Assembly: GCF_017591425.1 (NCBI RefSeq)
Contig: NW_024464918.1
Span: 23,340,001 to 23,404,000, forward strand
Source: Ochotona curzoniae
Taxonomy: Eukaryota; Chordata; Mammalia; Lagomorpha; Ochotonidae
Length of the DNA: 64,000 nt
Direction: 5' to 3'
Shown here piece by piece: positions 33,262 through 64,000 of this stretch (position 1 is its first letter; each line of letters begins with the position of its first letter). The notes below the pieces were generated by a model. That model had not been told where the DNA came from, did no database searches, and saw only the letters and a program-made list of their open reading frames with translations. A program made the position numbers and the translations under genes.

Positions 33262-33478
33262 TTTCCCCTTCCCGTTCCACTCTGCTCTCCATCCAGCTAC
33301 TTACTAAGGCATGCTCTGGGAAGCAGCATAGGACGGCCCTGGTGGGCACCTCCCTGCCACCACGGGGGAAATAGGAACCTTACTGTTGTATTTGAGGAAT
33401 GAATTAGGTGGTAAGCCATTTCTGTTTGGCAGCACTTTCCGCATACCTGTGCCTTTCAAATGCATTTTTTTAAGTGAA
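33262..33478 (+). mobile_element. Old SINE, head truncated
   Basis: ctctccatccagctactt through tttcaaatgcattttttt. Confidence 0.68.
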
Positions 33479-33486
33479 GAAAAAGT

Positions 33487-33782
33487 CAGGGCCGGTGTTG
33501 TGACACCACAGGGTAAGCTGCTGTCTGCATACCAGCGTAAGATGTGGGCACTGGTTCAGGACCAGACTGCTCCATTCTTGTCTGATTCGCTGCTAATGTG
33601 CCTAGGAAGGCTGCAGAAAACGGCCTGGGTGCTGGAATCCTTGCCATCCAGCTAGGACTTCCAGATACATTTCCAGCTTCCTGGTTACAGCCCTTTGCAG
33701 AATGAAATGGTAGGTAAGGCCCTCTCTCTCTCCTCTCTCTCTCTCTCTAATTCTGCCTTTCAAATAATAAATCTATATAAAA
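33487..33782 (+). mobile_element. Old SINE with (CT)n
   Basis: cagggccggtgttgtgac through ttcaaataataaatc; contains a ct-rich run at 33720-33750. Confidence 0.82.
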
Positions 33783-34149
33783 AACAAAAGTGAGGTGGGA
33801 ATGTCAGTAATGTGTGATTGGTACTCTTTGCCAGTTTTTTTTTGTTGTTGTTAGTTTCTCTTTGTTTCTTTCTTTTCTCTTCTTACCTGCCCTGCCTCCA
33901 TCTTCCCTTTCTCCCCATTTCTTCTGCAGCCTTTGGGTTGCATCATAATAATGACGGTAAGCAGGTGGCAATTTGGGTAGGTAGACTAGATGGGGACCAA
34001 GCAGCATCTGTATGACTCAGGTGTCACACTTGCCCCTGGAAGCCATGACTGAGTTGTCAATGCCTTGTGGCATGCCAATGGCATGGCAGGCTGATTCTTG
34101 TGGATTCTGAGTCTGGTGTAGCATAGCAAGAACGAGTGACATAGGATAG

Positions 34150-34206
34150 GCATTGTGGTACAGTTGACTAAGCAGCTGCCAGCAATGCCAATATCTCATA
34201 TTGGGG
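34150..34206 (+). mobile_element. SINE head fragment
   Basis: gataggcattgtggtac through ccaatatctcatattgggg, about 57 bp only. Confidence 0.55.
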
Positions 34207-34619
34207 CGTCTTATTCTCACAGGAAAACACAGGGGGATTGGGTATTCTTATTATATATAGCTCACGCATGAGGACTCACAGGTCCCAAGCTAAAAGAGAC
34301 GTGCTCGACGTCATGGAGCCAGCATAGCGCCACGTCCCAACTCACACCCAGGCATTTGACCTCACAGTCTACACCGTCACTGCAGCCGCTGTCCTCTGCC
34401 GACTCACCGGGTCAGCAGTTGAATGTAGGGTGAGTCCACCATCAACTAAGCTCGTAAGTCTTAGCAAGGCTCTTCTTTCTTCTCCTCACACTTCTATTCA
34501 CCACTGTGTCCTTTAATGAATAGATCTGCCCACAGTTCAGGAAGCATAGAGGCATGCACGAAGCAGAAAAGCAGAAAGTGTCTACTAGAGTGAGGAAGCA
34601 TTCATCGAGGACCACGAGC

Positions 34620-34690
34620 CTAAGGACCGGAAGTGTCTACAGCCGCGCCTGCGCAGTTCCTGCTCCTCTAAACGGAGGGAACTCGGGTAA
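34620..34690. promoter_or_regulatory. Promoter-like ETS plus NRF1 motif pair in intergenic DNA
   Basis: ACCGGAAGTG (34626-34635) is a perfect ETS core and GCGCCTGCGC (34645-34654) a good NRF1 core. They are followed by cgggtaaac, which could serve as a splice donor. No ORF or gene is supported. Confidence 0.35.
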
Positions 34691-35040
34691 ACAAGCAGCA
34701 GAAACGAACACGGAGGGCATGGAGACAAGCCACAGTTGATCACATCCTTAGGAGCCTAAATTCAGGAACGCTGGCAAAAATTCCCTCTGCTCGGCAGAGT
34801 GACCCAGGACGAGAGTCTGTGAAAAGAAATAGCAGAAAGGAATTGAGTTTTGCTGTGGGATTTGGAAGATACGGTTCAGTTGTCAGAAAAGATAAATTCT
34901 AAAATAAAATCATGGTAACCAACTCAGGCCAGGGAAGATATTCTCATGGTCACAGGTTAGCTTTTTCCAATTTATTAAGACCAATGTTCAGAGACCATCT
35001 TTCCAATAATGGTATTAATGATATTAAAAGGTCATTGGCT

Positions 35041-35378
35041 GGGCCCGGCGCGGTGGCGCAAGTGGTTAAAGGTCCTCACCTTGCACGCCCGGGATCCCAT
35101 ATGGGCGCCGGTTCTAATCCCGGCAGCCCCGCTTCCCTTCCAGCTCCCTGCCTGTGGCCTGGGAAAGCAGTCGAGGACAGCCCAAAGCTTTGGGAACCTG
35201 CACCCGCGTGGGAGACCCGGAGGAGGCTCCTGGCTTCGGATCGGCATAGTATCGGCCTGTTGCGCTCACTTGGGGAGTGAATCATCGGACGGAAGATCTT
35301 CCTCTCTGTCTCTCCTCTCTGTATATCCGCCTTTCCAATAAAAAAATAATAAAAATAAATCTTTAAAAAAAAAAAAAA
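35041..35378 (+). mobile_element. Young full-length SINE with perfect target-site duplication
   Basis: gggcccggcgcggtggcgc through aataaatctttaaaa. aaaaggtcattggct is present at 35026-35040 and again at 35379-35393. It is the best reference copy of the family here. Confidence 0.97.
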
Positions 35379-35394
35379 AAAAGGTCATTGGCTG

Positions 35395-35551
35395 TTTCTC
35401 TCTCTGTGCAACTGCCTTTCATCATCACTTTCCCAAGCCATAAGCAAGGAGCAGGATCAGAAGTGGAGCAGCTGGGACTTGAACTGGTGTCCAAACGGGA
35501 TGCCAACGCTGCTGTAGGAGGACTAGCCTGTTACACCACCATGCTGGCCCA
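35395..35551 (-). mobile_element. Old SINE head fragment
   Basis: A short sense-like tail (tctctctctgtgcaactgc) joined to an antisense head (cccaagccataagcaagg to ccaccatgctggccc). Confidence 0.65.
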
Positions 35552-35561
35552 AACATTTTTA

Positions 35562-35898
35562 ACATTTTTAAAGACTTATTTATTGATTTGAAAGGAAGAA
35601 TAACAAAGAGACATGGAGAGAGAGAGAGAGAGGGAGAAGAGATATCTTCCACCACCTAGTTCACTCTCTAAATGCTGTCAATAGTCAGGGCTGGATCAGG
35701 CTGAAGCTGCAAGCCTGGAACTCCATCCGTAGCTCCAATATTGGTGGCAGAGCACCAAGCGCTTGAGCCATGATCTGCTGCCTCCCAGCTGCATTAGCAG
35801 GAATCTGGTTTGGAAGCAGAAGACTCTGATGCTCCGATATGGGATGCCTGGGTGTCCCGAGTGATGGGTTAATCCCCTGAGCCACAACACCAACCCCA
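35562..35898 (-). mobile_element. Old SINE
   Basis: tttaaagacttatttattg through gagccacaacaccaaccc; includes (ag)n at 35617-35635. Confidence 0.8.
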
Positions 35899-35924
35899 AC
35901 ACCTGACATCTCAAAGATTTTAGG

Positions 35925-36238
35925 GTCTGGCATAGTGGGGTCACAGATGAAGTTTCTGCCCACAACACTGACATCCCATCTGGGTGGTGGTTCAAGTCCT
36001 AGGTGCTCAACTTCTGATCCAGTTCCCTGATAATGCACCTTAGAAAGCAGTGAAACGTGGTCCAAGTGTTTGGGCCTCTGCATGCATGTGGGGGGTCCAG
36101 AGAACGCTGCTGACCTCAGCTTTGGCCTGGCCCAGCCCTGGACATTGCAGCCATTTGGAGATGAACCAGCATATGGAGGATTTTTTCTTGACTCTCCCTC
36201 TCTGTGACTCTGCCTTTCAAACAAATAAAATAATAACT
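35925..36238 (+). mobile_element. Old SINE
   Basis: gggtctggcatagtgggg through ttcaaacaaataaaataat. Confidence 0.82.
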
Positions 36239-36255
36239 ATATAAAAAATTAAATA

Positions 36256-36548
36256 GGGCCCAGTGCAATGAATTAATTGACTAATCCTCCCCCTCCAAGC
36301 ACTGGATCCCTTATGGGCACCAGTTCGTATCCCGGTTGTTCCACTTCCCACGTAGCTCTCGCCTTACGACCTGGGAAAGCAGTAGGGGATGGCTCAAGTC
36401 CTTGGGCTTCTGTATCTATGTGGGAGACCCTGAGGAGGCTCCTGGTTCCTGGCTTTGGATTGACTCAGCTTCAGCTGTTTTGGCCATTTGGAGAGTGAAC
36501 TAGTGCGTGGGAGATCTTTTGTTCTCTGTATCTTCTCCTCTCTCTCTC
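36256..36548 (+). mobile_element. SINE, tail replaced
   Basis: gggcccagtgcaatgaat through gtatcttctcctctctc, then meets an antisense copy. Confidence 0.85.
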
Positions 36549-36834
36549 TCTTTTTAAAAGGAGGAGAGACAGAGGAAGATCTGTCCGATGGTTAACTCCG
36601 CCAGCGGCTGCAACGGCTGGAACTGCGCCATTCCGAAGCCAGGAGCCAGGAGCCTCCTCCGGGTCTCCCATGCAGGTGCAGGGTCCCAAGGCTTTGGGCC
36701 ATCCTTGACTGCTTTCCCAGGCCACAAGCAGGGAGCTGGATGGGAAGTAAGCCCACCAGTTTAGAACAGGCGCCCATATGGGATCCCAGCGTGTGCAAGG
36801 CGAGGACTTTAACCACTATGCTATCGCACCGGGC
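36549..36834 (-). mobile_element. SINE, tail truncated
   Basis: ttttaaaaggaggagagac through gctatcgcaccgggccc; with the previous copy it forms an inverted pair. Confidence 0.88.
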
Positions 36835-37311
36835 CCTGTTTTTGCTTTTTTAAGTAAAAATGAAGTTAAAAAAAAAGGGGGGGATGGTAATGATGGAGCT
36901 AGAAATCCCATGCTAATCTCCAACAGGGCTGAGAGACACTCAGGTACTTTAGCCTTCATCTACTGCCACCAGGACACGCTAGTAAGAAACTGGCGTTGAA
37001 GCGCAGAAAGGCCCAGAGTCAAGCCACCACTCACATGTGAGATGCAGGCCTCCCGGGGAGTGACTTCAGCCACTGGACCACAACTTCCCCACCACTAGAG
37101 ATGAGCTTTCCATGGATGCTTTTAGCAAGGAGGATCAAGACTTGGAGACATTTCTTTCAAGAATGGTAACAGGAGTTGAAACATGGCTGTGCCAGGATGA
37201 TTGCAGACACGTAGCACAGGTGGGAATGTCTGGTCCTTGGAACTTTCAGAGATTTCACTTGATGACTCACTGGGGTCGGTAATGTAAAAAGGCCTGCGTG
37301 AAATAGTTTAA

Positions 37312-37605
37312 CACCAGGGCCAACAGCACAGAGGGTAAAACCACCACCTGTGACTCCAGCATCCATCCCATATGGGCACCGGTTCAAGTCCCGGGTGCTC
37401 TCTTCCAATTCTGCACTGTGCTAATGGCCTCGGAAAACCAGCAGTAGCTGGCCCAAGTGCCGGGAGGACTTTCCTGCCTCCTGACTTGCTCAAGGTCCAG
37501 CCCTAGGCACTGCGGCCACTCAGGGAGTGAATTAGCAGATGGAAGATGAGCTTGTCTCTGGCCTTCCCTCTCGAATTTTTTTCAAATGAATAAATTTTTT
37601 TTTAA
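37312..37605 (+). mobile_element. Old SINE
   Basis: agggccaacagcacagag through ttcaaatgaataaatt. Confidence 0.82.
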
Positions 37606-37819
37606 AGAAACGATTAAATGATTTTTTAAAGGACTTTTTTTCTTTGTCTTTTTTTCTCTTTTTTACGGATTAAATGACTGTTTTCATTGCTTACAGAAGT
37701 GTCTTGAACTTGATGGAGAAATGAGAAATGAGGTATATATTTAAAAAAAAAAATGTTAGCCTTTAATTCTGTTTTTCCACCAACCTTTGAAGTCCCCTTC
37801 TATACACAGACATAAGTGA

Positions 37820-37985
37820 CTTATACACATATTTAAAGATTCCTCATAGCAATCCTATGAGGTATGTGCCGACATTGTTTTGATTTTATAGAATGGGTGA
37901 GTTGTCTTATGTCACTCAACGAGTAAATGATGAAGAGAATATGCGTGATTCAGAGCCCGGCCTCTTACCCACCATGGCACATTTC
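37820..37985 (-). mobile_element. MIR relic
   Basis: cctcatagcaatcctatgag, ttttatagaatgggtgag and gcccggcctcttacccacc follow MIR antisense order. Confidence 0.7.
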
Positions 37986-38119
37986 TGATTTCATTTCATG
38001 CAGGCAAGTGTCAGACACTTCTCATTAAATATCCCTATTACTAATCTGTAGTGTATTTTATTTTCTAAGCATCTCTTGAATCTGTTCACATTTCTCCATC
38101 TCGGCTTTGTGCTTTAACA

Positions 38120-38245
38120 TCACATTCCTGTGAGACTGTAAGCGTCATGCAGGCAGGGACTACGTCTTTTATTACTCTATCTTAGCTCTTTGTCAGGTTC
38201 ATAGACGGTGTCCAATAAGTATTTCCTGTACGAGTAATTTCAATT
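38120..38245 (+). mobile_element. L2 relic
   Basis: gactgtaagcgtcatgcag, gcagggactacgtcttt and tccaataagtatttcctg match the L2 3' end. Confidence 0.7.
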
Positions 38246-38516
38246 CGTGATGTAGATTTCATGGTATCGAGTCAAACATGACAAATAATTCTGCTTAGAG
38301 CAGAATTGAACAGGAATGTATGTCCACAGTAGTAAGAGCTGGGCAGGATGAAGACTCATCCCTGATTTGTAAGCCTGGGGCTTGCAATGGGGGCGGATTA
38401 GCCAGTTGAGCCACCATGCTGGACTCTGAAGCTAAATTTGGAGAGGGAATTTTTCTAAGGGGTTGGCAGGAAGTGGGATCTTCAGAGAATACTTTAAAAA
38501 GAGTTGTGTGATGAGG

Positions 38517-38852
38517 CACAGTGCCATGGCTTAGCATGCTAAGACTGCCTGCATCACAGGGTTCCAATATGGGCACTGGTTGAAACTTTTCAGCTGCTCC
38601 ACTTCCCATCCAGCTCCCCGCTTGTGGCCTGGGAAAGCAGTCAAGGACGGCCCAAAGCCTTGGGACTCTGCACCTGCATGGGAGACCCAGAGGAGGCTTC
38701 TGGTTCCTGGTTTCGAATTGGCTCATCTCTGGCCATTGTGGCCACTTGGGGAAATGAATGCACAGGAGGAAGATCTTCCTCTCTGTCTCTCCTCTCCTCT
38801 GTTTATCTGACTTTCCAATGGAAAAAATACAATAAAATAAATCTTAAAAAAA
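38517..38852 (+). mobile_element. SINE
   Basis: gaggcacagtgccatggc through aataaaataaatctt; moderately young. Confidence 0.88.
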
Positions 38853-39184
38853 TATCCCAGAGTCCAAGAGAACTGCCTGTACTTCTTTGTTGTGTAAGAT
38901 TCCTTGTTAACTTCAAGAAAGTTTTATTGAGTTCCTGTCACACACAGAGCATGGTGATAAGCCATCAGTAAATTTATATTAAAAAATAGTTTTTGCAAAA
39001 TGTAAAAAAAAAAAAAGTTCCTTGTAGGCCCTTAGGTGGACACACCTCTGGGCTGGGCTTTTCTTCCATTGACGCGCACATGGGCAAGGTTGCCAGGCCT
39101 CGTAAGGAGCACACGGGAATAAGCACGGCAGAACCAAGCCTCGCGTCAGTGCTGTTCACCAGTGCTGTTTGCGTGGTTACAGAC

Positions 39185-39312
39185 ACGTGCTGTGTTTGCA
39201 GCATCAGCCACGTGGACTATTGCACATCAACTGTGGCTGGTGGGAATTTGAGATTTTAATTAAGCGGAGTTTAAATTGCCACATGTGGCTGGGAACTACA
39301 GATACAGGTACA
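39185..39312. mobile_element. MER5A-like (hAT) relic
   Basis: cagccacgtggactattg, gattttaattaagcgg and tgccacatgtggctggg form the inverted-end pattern of MER5A. Confidence 0.6.
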
Positions 39313-39419
39313 AGATTTCTAGTCCCTTGCTGAAAAATACAAACTGTCTGTTAGCAACTCTGTGCTGTGGCTGCCCACACTCATGTTTGAGCACGTACCC
39401 AAGAGATATTACCGATGCA

Positions 39420-39735
39420 TTTAATTTATTGTTTTTTTATTGGAAAGTCAGATTTACAGAGAGACAGAGAGATCTTCCAGTTGCTGGTTCACTCCCCAAG
39501 TGGCTGCAATGTCCAGGGCTGAGCTGATCCGAAGCCAGGAGCCAAGAGATTCTTCCAGGTCTCCCACGCTGGTGCAGGGTCCCAAGGCTTTGTGGCCATC
39601 CTCGACTGCCTTCGCAGGCCACAGGCAGGGAGCTGGATGGGAAGCCGGGCTGCCCAGACATGAGCAGGGGCCCACATGGGATCCTTATGCATGCAAAGTG
39701 AGGACTTTAGCCACTAGGCTACCATGCTGGGCCCC
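39420..39735 (-). mobile_element. SINE
   Basis: ttattgtttttttattgg through gctaccatgctgggcccc. Confidence 0.9.
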
Positions 39736-39739
39736 CAAC

Positions 39740-39978
39740 ATGTTTATTTAAAAGTCAGTTAGTTACAGAGAGAGCTCTTTAGCTCTTGGTTGTGCTGGGC
39801 TGCACAAAAGCCCAGAGCTTCATTGGGGTTGGTCATGTGGGTGCAGGGCTCACTCACTTTGTTATCATCCTCTGGTTTTCCAGGTCTTTAGCAAGAAGCC
39901 GGATGGGAAGTGGGGCAGCTAGAACTTGAACCTGCACACAGAGGGGCTGCCAGTGTTCCAGCGCCACAAAGCTGGCCC
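39740..39978 (-). mobile_element. Old SINE
   Basis: tgtttatttaaaagtcag through gccacaaagctggcccc. Confidence 0.75.
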
Positions 39979-40002
39979 CTGTATGTACCTTTTGCCCTTT
40001 TC

Positions 40003-40343
40003 TTTTCTTTTTTTTTTTTTTTAAGATTTATTTTTTATTATTTTTTCATTGGAAAGGCGGATATACAGAGAGGAGAGACAGAGAGGAAGATCTTCCGTCT
40101 GATGATTCATTCCCCAAGTGAGCGCAACAGCCGATGCTATGCTGATCCGAAGCCAGGAGCCTCTTCCGGGTCTCCCAAGCGGGTGCAGGTTCCCAAAGCT
40201 TTGGGCCGTCCTCGACTGCTTTCCCGGGCCACAGGCAGGGAGCTGGAAGGGAAGCGGGGCTGCTGGGATAGAACCGGCGCCCATATGGGATCCCAGGGCT
40301 TGCAAGGCGAGGACCTTAACCACTGCGCCACCGCGCGGGGCCC
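40003..40343 (-). mobile_element. Young full-length SINE with 15-bp target-site duplication
   Basis: T-run and aagatttattttttattatt through gcgccaccgcgcggggccc. ccttttgcccttttc flanks it at 39988-40002 and 40344-40358. It is inserted about 0.5 kb from the LARS1 promoter array. Confidence 0.96.
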
Positions 40344-40399
40344 CCTTTTGCCCTTTTCAATAATCCTGTTTTTCCGTTCTTGTTTCCTTGTGTGTCTGG

Positions 40400-40632
40400 A
40401 GATGTAAGAACCTGTTCTACCGCGGCTTGGGATGTGAGCCCAGCTCTGGGACCTCTGGCTCTCCATGACTGCCACCCCCATGCAAGTCGCATAGAGGTCT
40501 GGGTTCGCCTTCCATCTGGCACAGCCCTGGTTGTGGTGGGCATTCAGGCAGCGACACAGAAGACGGGAGCTCTCCATCTCCCTAATCTTCCTTCGCCTTT
40601 CCAGCAGACCAAAATACATTAAGAAAAAAAAA
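40400..40632 (+). mobile_element. Old SINE, 5' truncated
   Basis: Only the end is clear: gctctccatctccctaatc, gcctttccagcagacc and an A-run. Confidence 0.5.
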
Positions 40633-40855
40633 AAATTGGAGATGGTTGTTAATAAGTGGCTATAAAATGTCTAAACGCTGGGCTGTCAAAAGCTGCCGAC
40701 AGTAATAAATATCCGTGCATAGTGGCAAGCTATAATCAGCACCTCCCTCACTGAATAGTAATTAACTTTGCATACAGCAAACACCCTGCGCCACAAGGTG
40801 AAAAGGTTCAAGGAAATTGCATCTTCCCCAGAGCGCCCGCGCGGTGCGCCACGAT

Positions 40856-40991
40856 CCCGAACTGCACCACGGACTTTGTAGTTCAATTTCCCGAACTGCA
40901 TCACGGACTTTGTAGTTCAACCTCCCGAACTGCACCACGGACTTTGTAGTTCAACGTCCCGAACTGCATCACGGACGTTGTAGTTTAGCAT
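40856..40991. repeat. 34-bp tandem repeat x4 with ZNF143-type core
   Basis: Units start at 40856, 40890, 40924 and 40958, exact 34-bp period. Each reads cccgaactgca(c/t)cacgg then actttgtagttcaa, or a near variant. The TGTAGT cores (ACTACA on the minus strand) lie at 40877, 40911, 40945 and 40979. On the minus strand the order ACTACAA..TCC...TGC resembles the ZNF143/STAF SBS motif. Units 1 and 3 have c, and units 2 and 4 have t, at the variable base. Confidence 0.9.
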
Positions 40992-40995
40992 GCGC
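40988..40995. promoter_or_regulatory. NRF1-like site
   Basis: GCATGCGC followed by GTG, close to the NRF1 half-palindrome. It is directly at the end of the 34-bp array and 2 bp before the CRE. Confidence 0.55.
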
Positions 40996-40996
40996 G

Positions 40997-41004
40997 TGAC
41001 GTCA
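40997..41004. promoter_or_regulatory. CRE palindrome
   Basis: Perfect TGACGTCA, the CREB/ATF full site, about 300 bp upstream of the LARS1 ATG. Confidence 0.7.
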
Positions 41005-41039
41005 CGTCCGTCGCCACCAAAAGCGGGCCTAAAGAGGCG

Positions 41040-41047
41040 ACTTCCGG
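41040..41047 (-). promoter_or_regulatory. ETS/GABPA-type site
   Basis: ACTTCCGG on the plus strand, i.e. CCGGAAGT on the minus strand, a perfect ETS core common in housekeeping promoters. Confidence 0.6.
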
Positions 41048-41055
41048 TAGTCCGG

Positions 41056-41075
41056 CGCTCTGTGGGATTTGTAGT
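41056..41075 (-). promoter_or_regulatory. ZNF143/STAF-like site
   Basis: Minus strand reads ACTACAAATCCCACAGAGCG, an excellent fit to the ACTACAnnTCCCA core. Confidence 0.65.
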
Positions 41076-41115
41076 AAACAGATGGTTGCTGGACGCCGGC
41101 GTTTGCGGTGTAGGC

Positions 41116-41134
41116 ACTACAGTTCCCGGCGGGC
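41116..41134 (+). promoter_or_regulatory. ZNF143/STAF-like site
   Basis: Plus strand ACTACAGTTCCCGGCGGGC, a strong fit to the SBS motif and opposite in orientation to the other copies. Confidence 0.65.
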
Positions 41135-41151
41135 CGAGGGAGTCACCCGGC

Positions 41152-41157
41152 TGTAGT
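41152..41157 (-). promoter_or_regulatory. Seventh ACTACA core
   Basis: TGTAGT on the plus strand. The flanks (ttcagggagcc) fit the full SBS motif only weakly. Confidence 0.35.
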
Positions 41158-41305
41158 TTTCAGGGAGCCTGGGGTTGCGTCTTGAGTGTGAAACGTGTGT
41201 CTTAGTGTGGTGGGGAGCTTGGCTTCCTTGAGAGGGTGAGGAGAAGGTGTAACCAGTTCTCGGAGGGGCTCGCTCTGCTGCACTTGCAGTCGGCTGGGCG
41301 GCGCC

Positions 41306-64000
<22,695 letters not shown>

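Larger units (their letters stand above)
26901..40820. other. RBM27-LARS1 intergenic region
   Basis: About 14 kb with no supported gene. It holds SINEs in both orientations in about equal number, a hAT-like relic, MIR/L2 relics, an LTR-like fragment and a promoter-like spot at 34620. The stretches 26901-27570, 29205-30030, 33790-34145, 34220-35020, 36845-37305 and 37620-37810 hold no gene I can support. Confidence 0.75.
40830..41305 (+). promoter_or_regulatory. LARS1: LARS1 CpG-rich promoter and 5' UTR
   Basis: TATA-less, CpG-rich region ending at the LARS1 ATG. It holds a 4-copy 34-bp ACTACA-core array, NRF1-like, CRE and ETS motifs, and three further ACTACA cores. The start of transcription probably lies after about 41120, by analogy with core-proximal ZNF143/ETS promoters. 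That placement is inference. Confidence 0.8.

Noticed and set aside
35090..35125. tRNA gene from A- and B-box-like motifs
   Set aside because: The boxes belong to the tRNA-derived SINE; no cloverleaf can be drawn and the same sequence recurs dozens of times.
40137..40619. 160-codon open frame on the minus strand, and many similar frames of 60-130 codons with repeated peptide phrases (PACGLGKQ, HPAPCLWPGKAVEDG, PGHKQGAGWE)
   Set aside because: These are translations of the SINE in different frames. They recur wherever a SINE lies and show no coding constraint.
40856..40991. CRISPR-like array (34-bp period)
   Set aside because: The units are contiguous, with no unique spacers, and sit in a mammalian CpG promoter.

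Overview
The window is mammalian nuclear DNA, almost certainly from a lagomorph. About 75 copies or fragments of a tRNA-derived lagomorph SINE (C-repeat/CSINE type) are scattered through it. On the sense strand a copy starts near gggcccggcgc, has an internal pol III B-box-like ggttctaatcccg, then tggcctgggaaagcag and agtcgaggacggccc, and ends in ccaataaaaataaataaatctt plus an A-run. The diagnostic bases look closer to pika (Ochotona) than to the rabbit consensus I remember; that genus call is inference. Exon-intron genes with GT-AG introns, CpG-rich promoters, MIR/L2 relics and L1 3' ends fit a mammal.

Layout: the left 26 kb is the 5' part of RBM27 on the minus strand, coding exons 8 to 1 running from 4217 up to the start codon at 26350. 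The gene continues off the left edge. A gene-free interval of about 15 kb (26351-41305) follows. It holds two CpG-rich promoters facing away from each other, a dense SINE mixture and several old repeats. The right 23 kb is the 5' part of LARS1 (cytosolic leucyl-tRNA synthetase) on the plus strand. Coding exons 1 to 14 are complete and exon 15 is cut by the right edge. I placed every exon by hand from splice sites and protein continuity; all intron phases close. The pair is divergent, as I recall it for human 5q32.

RBM27 is a nuclear-speckle RNA-binding protein. The window encodes its N-terminal PWI-like region, an RS-like stretch, a CCCH zinc finger and a proline/glycine-proline tract; the RRM lies outside. 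LARS1 charges tRNA-Leu. The window encodes the HIGH motif (HLGH) and much of the CP1 editing domain, including the threonine motif and the conserved aspartate; KMSKS lies outside. The two genes share no obvious pathway.

The most interesting non-coding signal is just upstream of LARS1: four exact 34-bp-period tandem copies of a unit carrying an ACTACA/ZNF143-type core. Nearby are three more such cores, a NRF1-like site, a full palindromic CRE and an ETS site. A second signal is a strong antisense bias of the SINEs inside both genes but not between them. No new protein-coding gene, RNA gene or novel gene system was found.
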